Shown here: positions 7,680 to 15,273 of the stretch, one piece after another
Layout of the letters: each line of letters opens with the position of its first letter
How positions within the stretch are numbered: position 1 is the first letter of the stretch
Source: Kiloniellales bacterium
GTDB taxonomy: Bacteria > Pseudomonadota > Alphaproteobacteria > Kiloniellales > JAKSDN01
Direction of reading: 5' to 3'
Length of the DNA: 36,965 nucleotides
Assembly: GCA_028280455.1 (NCBI GenBank)
Contig: JANQLT010000158.1
Span: 1 to 36,965 of the forward strand
Position numbers and translations under genes: made by a program
The notes under the pieces: model-generated
Databases searched by the model: none
The model's input: the letters and a program-made list of their open reading frames with translations, nothing else
Told to the model about the DNA's origin: nothing

Positions 7680-8441
7680 TCAACACGCCAGCGTCGGCCA
7701 AACGATGTTCAGCGAGTCTTCCGCCATCCGTGCGTTCGGCCGAAAAGCCATACCCGCCTCGAAACAGGCGATCGTGCCGAGCCGCTCGCCGGGCTCGCGG
7801 CGCATCAGAAAGAAGGGGTTGAGCGCGCCGCCCAGGCTCGGGTCGCCGGGCAGGCGCGCCGGGTCGTAGGCGACGATCTCGAAATGCAGGTGCGGCACGC
7901 TGGCGATGCCCGAGGCGCCGATGGTGCCGAGCGGCTCGCCGAGCTCGACGTAGCGGCAGGGCGCCAGGCCCGGTGCGATGCCGCGCAGGTGCCCATAGAC
8001 CAGGCGCAGCGGATGGAAGTGCTCGCCGCCGTCGCGCGTCCGGGTCACGAAGCCGAGGTCGGCCTCGTCGCGCGGTGCCGGGGAGAGCTTCGGGTAGAGG
8101 GTCACTTTGCGGCCGTTGATCTCGTCGTAGCCGGCGCAGGCCAGGCCCGGGGCGGCGGCGATCACCGGGTCGCCGGGCGCGCCGACGATGTCGATGCCGC
8201 GGTGGCGCCAGGACTCGCCGCGGTAGGCGCGCGGCGTGTCGAAGTCGCCGAGCGGCGTCAGGCGCGGCGTCGCCGCCGAGGGGTAGAGCGGCACGTAGAG
8301 CCGCTGGTAGGGCAGCCGATGCAGTTGGGCGGCACTGCGGCTGGCCTGCTGCGCGAAAGACGGCGGGCCGCCGTCGTGGGCTGGAGGACAGCCGGCCAGC
8401 GGCAGCGCGAGCAGCGCGGCGGCGAGGGCCCGCGCGAGCAC
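7680..8441 (-). CDS. M23-family peptidase lipoprotein
   Basis: Predicted outer- or inner-membrane lipoprotein with a LytM/M23 metallopeptidase domain, 253 residues. The start is inferred as GTG at 8441. It gives a perfect short type II signal peptide with lipobox LAGC (Cys18), and no ATG lies nearer; there is no clear Shine-Dalgarno, so coupling to the upstream gene is likely. Zinc ligands of the M23 fold are visible: His80 and Asp84 in HRGID, and His184/His186 in PHLHFE. The segment between (GAPGDPVIAAAPG, 87-99) is the usual M23 beta-hairpin. The stop of the upstream M20 gene is 29 bp away, so the two form an operon. The substrate would be peptidoglycan cross-links, although some M23 lipoproteins are only activators. 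Confidence 0.85.
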   Translation of the reverse strand: MLARALAAALLALPLAGCPPAHDGGPPSFAQQASRSAAQLHRLPYQRLYVPLYPSAATPRLTPLGDFDTPRAYRGESWRHRGIDIVGAPGDPVIAAAPGLACAGYDEINGRKVTLYPKLSPAPRDEADLGFVTRTRDGGEHFHPLRLVYGHLRGIAPGLAPCRYVELGEPLGTIGASGIASVPHLHFEIVAYDPARLPGDPSLGGALNPFFLMRREPGERLGTIACFEAGMAFRPNARMAEDSLNIVWPTLAC

Positions 8442-8470
8442 GCCCGGACGCGGCGGAAAGGCGGTCGCGC

Positions 8471-9652
8471 TCAGCCGGCCAGCGGCAGGGCGGTCTCGAC
8501 CAGCCGTGCCCAGTAGCTGGCGCCGACCACCGCCGCCTCGTCGTTGAAGTCGTAGTGCGGGTTGTGGACCATGCAGCCGCCGGGCCCGCCTTCCGTGCCG
8601 TTGCCGAGCCAGATGTAGCAGCCGGGCTTGGCCTCGAGCATGTAGGCGAAGTCCTCGGAGCCCATCAGCGGCGGCGCGTCGGTCTCGACGTTGTCGCCGC
8701 CGACCACCTCGGCCGCGACCTGGGCGGCCAGCGCCGTCGCGTCCCGGGTGTTGACCACCGCCGGATAGCGCCGCTCGTAGCGGGTCTCGGCCTTGGCGCC
8801 GAAGGCCTCGGCGACGGTCGAGGCGATGCGGGCGATCTCGGCCTCGACCCGGTCGCGCACCTCGCGGCTGAAGGAGCGCGCCGTGCCGCGCAGCACCGCC
8901 TGCTCGGGGATGACGTTCCAGGTGTCGCCGGCGTGGACCTGGGTGACCGTGACGACCACCGGATGCAGCGGGTCGATCAGCCGGCTGGCGATGCTCTGCA
9001 GTGCGGTCACGATGTGGGCCGCGACCAGCACCGGGTCGATGCCGCGATGGGGCATGGCGGCGTGGGCGCCGTGGCCGGTGATGCTGGTCTCGAAGATGTC
9101 GAAGGCGGCCATGGCCGGGCCCTGGCGCATGGCGATCTCGCCGACCGCCCGGCCCGGCATGTTGTGCAGGCCGAAGACCTGCTCGACCGGGAACTGCTCG
9201 AACAGCCCCTCCTCGACCATCACCCGGCCGCCGCCCTCGTTCTCCTCGGCCGGCTGGAAGATCAGGGCGACGGTGCCGTCGAAGTTGCGGGTCTCGGCCA
9301 GGTAGCGGGCCGCGCCGAGCAGCATGGTGGTGTGGCCGTCGTGGCCGCAGGCGTGCATCTTGCCCTCGACCTGGGAGCGATGGCCGAAGTCGTTCAGCTC
9401 CTGGATGTGCAGCGCGTCCATGTCGGCGCGCAGGCCGATCGCCCGCTGGCTCTCGCCGCGCCCGCGCAGCAGGCCGACCACCCCGGTCTGGGCCAGGCCG
9501 CGGTGCACCTCGATGCCCCATCCCTCGAGCTTGGCCGCCACGAAGTCGGCCGTGCGGACCTCCTCGAAGGCGGTCTCCGGATGGGCATGCAGGTCGCGCC
9601 GCCAGGCGACCATGTCGTCGTGGAACGCGGCGATACGATTGACGATGGGCAT
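8471..9652 (-). CDS. M20D-family amidohydrolase (hippurate hydrolase / aminoacylase-like)
   Basis: Zinc or manganese amidohydrolase that cleaves N-acyl amino acids or related amides, 393 residues. ATG 9652 is preferred to 9676 because AAGGAG lies 10 nt upstream and the protein then starts at the usual place. M20D features include RRDLHAHPETAFEE (18-31), metal-binding HACGHDGHTTMLLG with Cys102 and His104, the catalytic PAEE (135-138), His163 in GLHNMPG and a C-terminal VHNPHYDFND. A dimerisation domain occupies the middle third (SITGHGAHAAMPHRGIDP). It is co-transcribed with the M23 lipoprotein. The exact substrate (hippurate, N-acetyl amino acids, IAA-amino acids) is unknown. A peptide-catabolic role would fit the adjacent peptide transporter. 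Confidence 0.9.
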   Translation of the reverse strand: MPIVNRIAAFHDDMVAWRRDLHAHPETAFEEVRTADFVAAKLEGWGIEVHRGLAQTGVVGLLRGRGESQRAIGLRADMDALHIQELNDFGHRSQVEGKMHACGHDGHTTMLLGAARYLAETRNFDGTVALIFQPAEENEGGGRVMVEEGLFEQFPVEQVFGLHNMPGRAVGEIAMRQGPAMAAFDIFETSITGHGAHAAMPHRGIDPVLVAAHIVTALQSIASRLIDPLHPVVVTVTQVHAGDTWNVIPEQAVLRGTARSFSREVRDRVEAEIARIASTVAEAFGAKAETRYERRYPAVVNTRDATALAAQVAAEVVGGDNVETDAPPLMGSEDFAYMLEAKPGCYIWLGNGTEGGPGGCMVHNPHYDFNDEAAVVGASYWARLVETALPLAG

Positions 9653-9831
9653 CGGGCCAGGGCTCCTTCGGCTCAAACGGGCCGAAAGACGGTAGCCCTC
9701 CCCGCCGCCCCCTTCAACGGGCGGCCCCGGGCCTGGAGATCACAAAGGCGAGCGGTCACTCACCCCGGCCCACGTAGGCGGCACTCAAACTGGGCCGTTG
9801 AGGCCCCGCGCGCCCATGCGCGCGAAGCCAA

Positions 9832-9847
9832 GGGCGCGGATGCGCCC
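9832..9847 (-). terminator. Possible stem-loop after the usp gene
   Basis: GGGCGC-GGAT-GCGCCC is a perfect 6-bp stem with a 4-nt loop, 22 bp past the Usp stop codon. A second GC palindrome (GCGCGCCCATGCGCGC) lies just beyond at about 9808-9824. There is no T-run, so intrinsic termination is uncertain. The rest of 9653-9869 holds nothing else I recognise. Confidence 0.3.
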
Positions 9848-9869
9848 GCCCGGCGTCTGAGGGCCCCAA

Positions 9870-10712
9870 TCAGTGACTCATCAAGACCGGGACGGTCATC
9901 TCGCGCAGCAGGGTGCGGGTGGCGCCGCCGAGCACGACCTCGCGCAGCCGGCTGTGGCCGTAGCCGCCCATGACCAGCAGGTCGCTGCCGGCGTCGGCCA
10001 GGCGGGAGAGGATCTCCTCGCCGACCGAGAGGTCGGCGCCTTCGGAGCGCTGGACCACGGCCTTGACCCCGTGGCGGCTGAGATGCAGGGCGATGTCGGC
10101 GCCCGGCTCCTCGCCATGCTTGCCCGGGTCGCGGCTCGAGCCGATGACCAGGATGGTCACATCCTTGGCGGCCTCGAGCAGCGGCAGGGCGTCCTGCACG
10201 GCACGGGCCGCCTCGCGGCCGCCGTCCCAGGAGACCATGGCCCGCTGGCCGAAACCGCCCCGGACGCCGATGTAGGGCACGATCAGCACCGGCCGGCCGG
10301 CCCCCAGGATGACGTCCTCGACCAGGCCGTTGCCGCCCGGCGCCGGGTCGTCGTCGCTGTGCTGGCCGAGGATGGTCATGTCGGCGTAGCGGGCATGCAG
10401 GTTGATCACGTCGGCGACGCGCGGCTCCTCGCAGGAGACGACCCGCACTTCGGTCTGCGCCGTCACGGCCTTGGCCGCTTTCTCGAAGGCCTCGGCCGTC
10501 GCCTCGGCCCGCTTCTTGGCCTGGCTGTCCTGGACGTCGATCAGCTCGCGCGGGAGCTGCGCGCCGATGTAGCTGGGCAGCAAGGGCGTCGCCGTCGGCA
10601 CCAGCGCCGTCAGGTGGGCGCCATGGCTTTCGGCCAGCGAGAGCGCCAAGTCGGCCCGCGCCTTCGCGGCCTCCGTCGAATCGAGATGCACCAGCAGGTT
10701 TCGCAAGGCCAT
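9870..10712 (-). CDS. Tandem universal stress protein (UspA, two domains)
   Basis: A 280-residue cytoplasmic protein with two Usp domains in tandem. Domain 1 covers about 1-145 (starts NLLVHLDSTEAAKAR, ends GRPVLIVPY) and domain 2 about 155-280 (GQRAMVSWDGGREAARAV to MTVPVLMSH). The second domain keeps the ATP-binding signature G-x2-G-x9-G-(S/T), seen in MGGYGHSRLREVVLGGATRTLL. The first domain shows GQHSDDD and a degraded version, so probably only one site binds nucleotide. The Shine-Dalgarno GGAGGG precedes ATG 10712. A perfect TTGAC-N4-GTCAA box lies 58 bp upstream, which suggests induction by low oxygen through an FNR/FixK-type activator. The specific role is unknown. Confidence 0.92.
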   Translation of the reverse strand: MALRNLLVHLDSTEAAKARADLALSLAESHGAHLTALVPTATPLLPSYIGAQLPRELIDVQDSQAKKRAEATAEAFEKAAKAVTAQTEVRVVSCEEPRVADVINLHARYADMTILGQHSDDDPAPGGNGLVEDVILGAGRPVLIVPYIGVRGGFGQRAMVSWDGGREAARAVQDALPLLEAAKDVTILVIGSSRDPGKHGEEPGADIALHLSRHGVKAVVQRSEGADLSVGEEILSRLADAGSDLLVMGGYGHSRLREVVLGGATRTLLREMTVPVLMSH

Positions 10713-10769
10713 GGCGTCGTCCCTCCGTTCAAGCCGCGCCCAAGGAAGCGCCGAACGGCCGTCAGGTCA

Positions 10770-10783
10770 TTGACGTGGGTCAA
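10770..10783 (-). promoter_or_regulatory. FNR/FixK-type box upstream of usp
   Basis: On the gene's strand this reads TTGAC-CCAC-GTCAA, a perfect 5-bp inverted repeat with 4-bp spacer. The established FNR/FixK consensus is TTGAT/C-N4-A/GTCAA. Its centre lies about 64 bp before the ATG, so a class II promoter would start about 22 nt before the gene. No good -10 is evident, which fits an activator-dependent promoter. Confidence 0.7.
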
Positions 10784-10802
10784 GGAACGGGCGGGCCGCG
10801 CC

Positions 10803-11771
10803 TCACCGCAGCGGCCGGCCCCGCACGATCTTGCGGCCGCGGATGCTCTCGCGGTGGATGATGTAGAGGCCGGAGCCGACGATGAGCAGGAGGCCGAGCA
10901 TGGTGCTGCCGGCCGGCACGTCGGCCCAGAAGAGGTAGCCCCAGAGGATCGCCCAGGGCAGCGAGGCGTACTCGAAGGGCGCGACCAGGCTGGCCGAGGC
11001 GATGCGGTAGGCCTGGCTGATGCAGTAGAAGCCGGCGCCGCTGATCAGGCCGAGCAGGACCAGCCACATCAGGTCCCGGGTGGTCGGCCAGACCCAGGCG
11101 CGGGTCAGGAAGGCCAGGCTCGGATGGCTCTCGACGGCGAAGCGGCCGTCGCCCAGGACCAGGGCGGCCACGGCACTGGCCGCCAGGAAGGTCGCCATCA
11201 TGTAGAAGGCGAGCGTCGAGCCGGCCTCGCTGCGGGCGAGCTTGCGGGTGATCAGCATGCAGAGGCCGTAGGTCAGCGCCGAGGCCACGGCCAGCAGCAT
11301 GGCCGGCTCCAGGTCGCCGCCGAAGGGCCGGGTCACGGCCACCACGCCGAGGAAGCCGAGCCAGACCGCGAGCCAGCGCCGCGGGCCGACCCGCTCGCCC
11401 AGGAGCGGCACGGCGAGCGCCGTGACGAAGAGCGGGCTGGCGTAGAACAGGGTCACCGTGTCGGCCAGCGGCAGGGCGGAGAGCGCCAGGTAGTAGGTCG
11501 TGTAGGCGAGGAAGCCGAGCAAGCCGCGCAGGATCTGCAGGCCCGGCCGGCTGGTGCGCAGCAGACGCGCGCCGCCTTCGAGCCAGACGATCAGCAGGAT
11601 CGGCAGCAGCCCGACCAGGCTGCGCACGAAGACGATCTGGTGCGCCGGGTAGGTCCCGGAGAAGAGCTTGATGACGACGTCCTGGACCGAGAAGATCGCC
11701 GTGGCGAAGACCAGCAGGGCAATGCCTTTGAGCGGCGCGTCCTGCTCCAGCGCCATCTCCGCCTGGGTCAT
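10803..11771 (-). CDS. EamA/DMT-superfamily transporter
   Basis: A 322-residue inner-membrane protein with about ten transmembrane helices arranged as two EamA repeats (about 15-145 and 155-295), as in RhaT/YdcZ-type drug/metabolite transporters. Typical EamA sequence includes LPLADTVTLFYASPLFVTALAVPLLGERVGPRRW in repeat 1 and SLVAPFEYASLPWAILWGYLFWADVP in repeat 2. The C-terminal tail is short and basic (GRKIVRGRPLR). Start ATG 11771 has GGAGG upstream. The gene is divergent from tetR-GNAT across 252 bp, so the TetR protein could control it, although the recognised operator sits next to tetR. The substrate cannot be predicted; amino acid or metabolite export is the usual guess. Confidence 0.88.
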   Translation of the reverse strand: MTQAEMALEQDAPLKGIALLVFATAIFSVQDVVIKLFSGTYPAHQIVFVRSLVGLLPILLIVWLEGGARLLRTSRPGLQILRGLLGFLAYTTYYLALSALPLADTVTLFYASPLFVTALAVPLLGERVGPRRWLAVWLGFLGVVAVTRPFGGDLEPAMLLAVASALTYGLCMLITRKLARSEAGSTLAFYMMATFLAASAVAALVLGDGRFAVESHPSLAFLTRAWVWPTTRDLMWLVLLGLISGAGFYCISQAYRIASASLVAPFEYASLPWAILWGYLFWADVPAGSTMLGLLLIVGSGLYIIHRESIRGRKIVRGRPLR

Positions 11772-11852
11772 ACCTCGGCCTCCGCGCGCCCGTCCAGGCC
11801 CTCAAAGCTGAGCCCGCCAGCCACGCACCGCCAACAAAAAGATCTCGTCCGA

Positions 11853-11873
11853 ACAATCGGGTTTGCCGATTGT
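11853..11873. promoter_or_regulatory. Inverted repeat in the divergent eamA/tetR region
   Basis: ACAATCGG-GTTTG-CCGATTGT is a perfect 8-bp inverted repeat 82 bp upstream of the EamA transporter. On the minus strand it is followed 10-13 nt later by a short T-run. It could be an operator for the transporter or an RNA hairpin in its leader; the sequence does not decide. Confidence 0.35.
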
Positions 11874-11988
11874 CGACGGGGCGCCGATCACAGCCGTCCG
11901 CTCCTCCCCCACGACGCACAGCACCAGACTCCGAAGTTCCGCCCGCCACCAGATCCGGACGTGGAAAGATCCCACCTTCCCAAGTCCA

Positions 11989-12017
11989 TTGACGAGACGA
12001 ACCGTCTCGTCTAGTTT
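11989..12017 (+). promoter_or_regulatory. Promoter and overlapping TetR operator
   Basis: TTGACG (11989-11994), a 17-bp spacer and TAGTTT (12012-12017) form a sigma70-type promoter. Almost all of it from 11991 to 12011 is a perfect palindrome, GACGAGACG-AAC-CGTCTCGTC. A repressor bound there would block RNA polymerase, so autorepression by the TetR protein is likely. The predicted transcription start falls at the ATG (12024) and no Shine-Dalgarno exists, implying a leaderless mRNA. Confidence 0.75.
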
Positions 12018-12023
12018 CTTGTC

Positions 12024-12623
12024 ATGATCGAGCCGGCGCTCTACGACGGCGAGGCGTCCGAGGGCACGCGGCGCTCTCGCGCCTCGCACAAGGCGATCCT
12101 CCAGGCGGCGGCCGAGGTGGTCCGCGAGCGCGGCTACTTCGGCGCCAGCATCGAGGAGATCGCCGCGCGCGCCGGCACCGGCAAGCAGACCATCTACCGC
12201 TGGTGGCGCGCCAAGCCCTATCTCTGCCTGGAGCTCTACGGCCTGCTGGTGCCGGCGACGGCGCTGGAGGTCGACAGCGGCAGCCTGCGCGGCGACTACG
12301 AGGCCATCCTGCGCCGCCTGCTCAAGTTCTACCGGACCACGCCGGCCGCCGCCCTGCTGTCCGGCCTGATCGCCGAGAGCCAGTCCGACCCGGCGCTGGC
12401 CGAGGCCTTCCAGCGCCGGATCGTCGGCCAGCGTCGCCATCTCCTGATCGACCCCTTGGCGCGCGCGCGCGAGCGCGGCGAGATCGACGAGGCCTTCGAC
12501 CAGGCCCTCGCCGCCGACCTCTTCACCGCCGCGGTCTGGCATCGCCTGCTGCTCGGCAGCGCCCGGGCGGAGAAGCGCTTCGTCGCCGGCCTGCTCGAGA
12601 CCCTGTTCGGAGAACGCTCATGA
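12024..12623 (+). CDS. TetR/AcrR-family transcriptional regulator
   Basis: A 199-residue repressor-type regulator. The N-terminal TetR helix-turn-helix covers about 20-66 (KAILQAAAEVVRERGYFGAS, then IEEIAARAGTGKQTIYRWWRAK). The helical ligand-binding domain fills the rest and has the TetR_C_11-like RFVAGLLETLF end. The gene starts at ATG 12024 directly behind a -10 box with a palindrome in the promoter, which argues for autorepression. The stop overlaps the following GNAT gene by ATGA, so both are made together. Likely targets are its own operon and perhaps the divergent EamA transporter. The ligand is unknown. Confidence 0.92.
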   Translation: MIEPALYDGEASEGTRRSRASHKAILQAAAEVVRERGYFGASIEEIAARAGTGKQTIYRWWRAKPYLCLELYGLLVPATALEVDSGSLRGDYEAILRRLLKFYRTTPAAALLSGLIAESQSDPALAEAFQRRIVGQRRHLLIDPLARARERGEIDEAFDQALAADLFTAAVWHRLLLGSARAEKRFVAGLLETLFGERS

Positions 12624-13153
12624 CCGATAGGCTGCATGGGCTCGCCCTGACCACCGACTACCGGCCCGGGGCGCTGGCCGCGGTCGTCGCGCTGCACATG
12701 CGCTACTACGCGCCGATCTGGGGCTTCGGCGCAGCCTTCGAGACCAAGATCGCCGCGGAGCTGAGCGAGTTCCTGGCCCGCCACGACCCGGCCCGCGACC
12801 TCTTCCTCTCGGCCTACGACGGCGACGGGGAGATGCAGGCCTCGATCACCATCGACGGCATCGAGGGCCACGGCGAGGGCGCACATCTGCGCTGGTTCAT
12901 CATCTCGGACAGCCTGCGCGGCCACGGCATCGGCCGGCCGCTGCTGGAGCGGGCCGTCGACTTCTGCCGGGGCCGCGGCTACGGCCGCGTGACCCTGACC
13001 ACCTTCGCCGGCCTGGAGGCCGCGCGCCATCTCTACGAGTCCGCCGGCTTCGTGCTGACCCGCGAGATCGCCGAGGACCGCTGGCAGGGCGGCGTCACCG
13101 AGCAGCACTTCGCGCTCGAGCTGGCGCCGCCGGTGCAGTCGGGCGCGGCCTAG
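12620..13153 (+). CDS. GNAT-family N-acetyltransferase
   Basis: A 177-residue acetyl-CoA-dependent acetyltransferase. Motif A is HLRWFIISDSLRGHGIGRPLL (about 93-113) with the pyrophosphate-binding R-G-H-G-I-G, followed by the motif B helix LYESAGFVLTREIAEDRW. This pattern resembles the GNAT domains often fused or linked to MarR/TetR regulators, which act on small molecules and not ribosomal proteins. The start ATG overlaps the tetR stop, indicating translational coupling. The ligand sensed by TetR may be the acetyltransferase substrate, but that is inference. Downstream, 13154-13315 separates it from the convergent symporter gene and holds nothing I recognise. Confidence 0.88.
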   Translation: MTDRLHGLALTTDYRPGALAAVVALHMRYYAPIWGFGAAFETKIAAELSEFLARHDPARDLFLSAYDGDGEMQASITIDGIEGHGEGAHLRWFIISDSLRGHGIGRPLLERAVDFCRGRGYGRVTLTTFAGLEAARHLYESAGFVLTREIAEDRWQGGVTEQHFALELAPPVQSGAA

Positions 13154-13315
13154 CCGCAACGCATAGACCGGCATGGCCTCCGGCTCGGGCGTGGTCGCGA
13201 AGCCAGGCAGGTTGCTCCGGGGCTGATCCCAGGAAGGCGCCCGGTCGGTAAGGCCTGATCGGGTCCTATGTCTGGCAGGCTCGTGCCCTGTCGGAGGAGG
13301 CAGCGCCGGCCCGCC

Positions 13316-14899
13316 CTACCAGAAGAAGGCGATGAAGCCGAGCAGGAGCAGCGCGAGCGCGACGGCCTGCAGCCGATAGTCGCGCGCCCAGCCCTGCCCG
13401 CCCGCTTCCGCCTCGGGCTTCAGGTCGGACCAGCGAAAGCCCGCATCGGGCCGGGCGGCCGGCGCGCGGCCGAGCAAGCTGACGGCCGTCATGAGAGCGA
13501 AGGTCAGGGCGAACATGATCACGGCCATGGCCGTGAAATGCAGGCCGGGCAACCCCACGGCCTGCCAAAGGCCGGTCACTTCCTGGGCGAGGAACAGGCA
13601 GAGGCCGAGCGCGAGCCCGCCCGCCAGTCCCCAGAAGCCGCCGCCGGCGCTCAGCCGCGACCAGAACAGGCCGCCCAGGTAGACCGCGACGATCGGCGGG
13701 ACCAGGTAGGCCAGCGTCGATTGGAAGTACTGGAAGAGCGATTCGAATTGGGCGATGAGCGGCGCGTAGAGCGCCGCGACGGCGATCAGCAGCAGGGTGA
13801 AGCCGCGGCCGATGGCCAGCAGGGCCCGCTCGGAGGTGGCCGGGCGCAGCGGCTTGACGAAGTCCATGGTCAGCAGGGAGGCGGCGGCCGTCAGGGCGCT
13901 GTCGAGGCTCGACATGATGGCCGCCAGCAGCCCGGCCAGCACCAGGCCGCGCAGGCCGGCCGGCAGCAGGTCGAAGGCCAGGCTCGGGAACACCCGGTCC
14001 GGATTGTCGAGCTCCGGCAGCAGGGAGACCGCCATCATGCCCGGCAGGATCATCAGGAAGACGTTCGGCAGCTTCAGCAGGCCGCCGAAGAGCGCGCCCT
14101 TGCGCGCCTGATCGAGCGAGCTGGCGGCCAGGGCGCGCTGCACGAAGTACTGGTTGAGGGTCCAGTAGTAGAAGCCGAGCAGGATGACGCCGACGATGCC
14201 CGGCCAGGGCAGGAAGCCGTCGTCGGCCGGCCGCATCAGGCGCTGCTGCGCCTGCTCCAGGCTGTCGCGCATGGCCGCCCAGCCGCCGAGCTCGCTCAGG
14301 CCGAACCAGAAGATCAGCGCCGCCCCGCCGATCATCAGGACCGCCTGCAGTGCGTCGGTGACGACGACGGCACGCAGGCCGCCGAAGACCGTGTAGGTGC
14401 CGGCCAGGACGGCGAGCGCCGCGCTGGTCTGCCAGATCTCGACCTCAGGCCAGAGCGTGCCGATCACGATGCCGCCGGCATAGAGCGCCCCGGCGGTGTC
14501 GATCAGCATCAGCGTGAGCAGCGTGAAGCCGGCATAGGCCCAGCGCGTCCGCCGGTCGAAGCGGGCTTCGAGGTAGCCGGTGATGGTGAACAGCCGGGCC
14601 CGCAGGAACACCGGCAGCATGAAGAGCGCGAAGAAGATGAGGACGATGGTGGCCGTCCATTCGTAGTTGAAGACCACCATGCCGTGGCTGTAGGCGGCCC
14701 CCATCAGGCCGACGAAGCTCGCGCCCGACATGTTCGAGGCATAGAGCGAGAAGCCGATGAGGTACCAAGGCAGCGCCCGGCCGGCCAGGAAGTAGTCGGT
14801 CGAGTCGCGCTCGCCGCGCCCGGCCCAGAGGCCGATGCCGACCACGAGGATCAGGTAGAGGGCGATGGTCGCGATATCGATGTTCGACAGCGTGACCAT
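13316..14899 (-). CDS. Sodium/solute symporter (SSS family, SGLT-like)
   Basis: A 527-residue membrane protein with about 13-14 transmembrane helices of the SSS (SLC5) family. The N-terminal half has DYFLAGRALPWYLIGFSLYASNMSGASFVG, the typical broken TM1 region, then TGYLEARFDRRTRW and TVFGGLRAVVVTDALQ, all characteristic. The sodium-site segment MSSLDSALTAAASLLTMDF lies near 335-353. The closest recalled type is sugar/solute transporters of the SGLT subgroup, which have the same FYYWTLNQYFVQRALAA segment. The substrate cannot be assigned (sugar, myo-inositol and sialic acid are family examples). It is transcribed alone. No strong Shine-Dalgarno precedes ATG 14899. Confidence 0.92.
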   Translation of the reverse strand: MVTLSNIDIATIALYLILVVGIGLWAGRGERDSTDYFLAGRALPWYLIGFSLYASNMSGASFVGLMGAAYSHGMVVFNYEWTATIVLIFFALFMLPVFLRARLFTITGYLEARFDRRTRWAYAGFTLLTLMLIDTAGALYAGGIVIGTLWPEVEIWQTSAALAVLAGTYTVFGGLRAVVVTDALQAVLMIGGAALIFWFGLSELGGWAAMRDSLEQAQQRLMRPADDGFLPWPGIVGVILLGFYYWTLNQYFVQRALAASSLDQARKGALFGGLLKLPNVFLMILPGMMAVSLLPELDNPDRVFPSLAFDLLPAGLRGLVLAGLLAAIMSSLDSALTAAASLLTMDFVKPLRPATSERALLAIGRGFTLLLIAVAALYAPLIAQFESLFQYFQSTLAYLVPPIVAVYLGGLFWSRLSAGGGFWGLAGGLALGLCLFLAQEVTGLWQAVGLPGLHFTAMAVIMFALTFALMTAVSLLGRAPAARPDAGFRWSDLKPEAEAGGQGWARDYRLQAVALALLLLGFIAFFW

Positions 14900-15020
14900 G
14901 GGCCGTCACGCCGCACTGCGAGCCGCGCGGCGCGACCGGCCGGCGCCGCGACGGGCCAGGACAAAAGGCGAGAGCTGACAGGTCACGCTTGGCGAGCCAC
15001 TCCAACGAAGGCGCGGAGGC

Positions 15021-15087
15021 TAGCGCGTTTTCCGCTCACGCGGAATCACGGCAGCGGGCCGCTGCCGTCCGATCGGAAAACGCTCTA
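15021..15087. repeat. Palindromic element, copy 1 (short form)
   Basis: The ends read TAGCGCGTTTTCCG and, inverted, TAGAGCGTTTTCCG, with one mismatch. The centre is a perfect 10-bp hairpin, ACGGCAGCGG-G-CCGCTGCCGT. The same outer arms and the GCGGAATCACGGCA internal block recur at 15763-15890, so this is a dispersed family. It resembles the short TAGAGCGTTTTC palindromes frequent in alphaproteobacteria. It lies in the 374-bp gap between the symporter and globin genes. Confidence 0.8.
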
Positions 15088-15207
15088 GCACAGCGCAGAG
15101 GCCCGCGAGACGCCGCTTTCACAAAAATCACCCAGCTTTCAAGGCGCACGTAGATTTCATTTGTTTTCCCCAACCTCAATAGCCATTTAGGCTCGTCAAG
15201 AGCACGC

Positions 15208-15226
15208 GATGCATTTCTACAGCATC
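15208..15226 (+). promoter_or_regulatory. NsrR-like operator upstream of globin
   Basis: GATGC-ATTTCTACA-GCATC is an inverted repeat with exactly the 9-bp separation found in the NsrR consensus (AAGATGCATTT-N-AAATGCATCTT). The left half, GATGCATTT, matches fully; the right half matches in GCATCT. NsrR is a nitric-oxide-sensing repressor whose usual targets include NO-detoxifying globins. The site is 48 bp before the globin ATG. Confidence 0.55.
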
Positions 15227-15232
15227 TACAAG

Positions 15233-15247
15233 TGTTTCATAGAAACA
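15233..15247 (+). promoter_or_regulatory. Second palindrome in the globin leader
   Basis: TGTTTC-ATA-GAAACA is a perfect 6-bp inverted repeat, followed at once by another GAAACA unit (ATTGAAACAATG). It sits between the NsrR-like site and the ribosome-binding site. It may be an operator for a second regulator or an mRNA hairpin. No family is recognised. Confidence 0.4.
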
Positions 15248-15273
15248 ATTGAAACAATGCTTGGAGGAAAGGG

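Noticed and set aside
8442-9521. Upstream extension of the M23 frame through the M20D gene
   Set aside because: The extension overlaps the strongly supported M20D gene in another frame, and a lipoprotein signal peptide starts at 8441.
7601-9973. Long open frames on the plus strand opposite the M23, M20D and Usp genes
   Set aside because: They are antisense shadows of well-supported GC-rich genes, with low-complexity Arg/Gly/Ala/Asp-rich translations and no recognisable domain.
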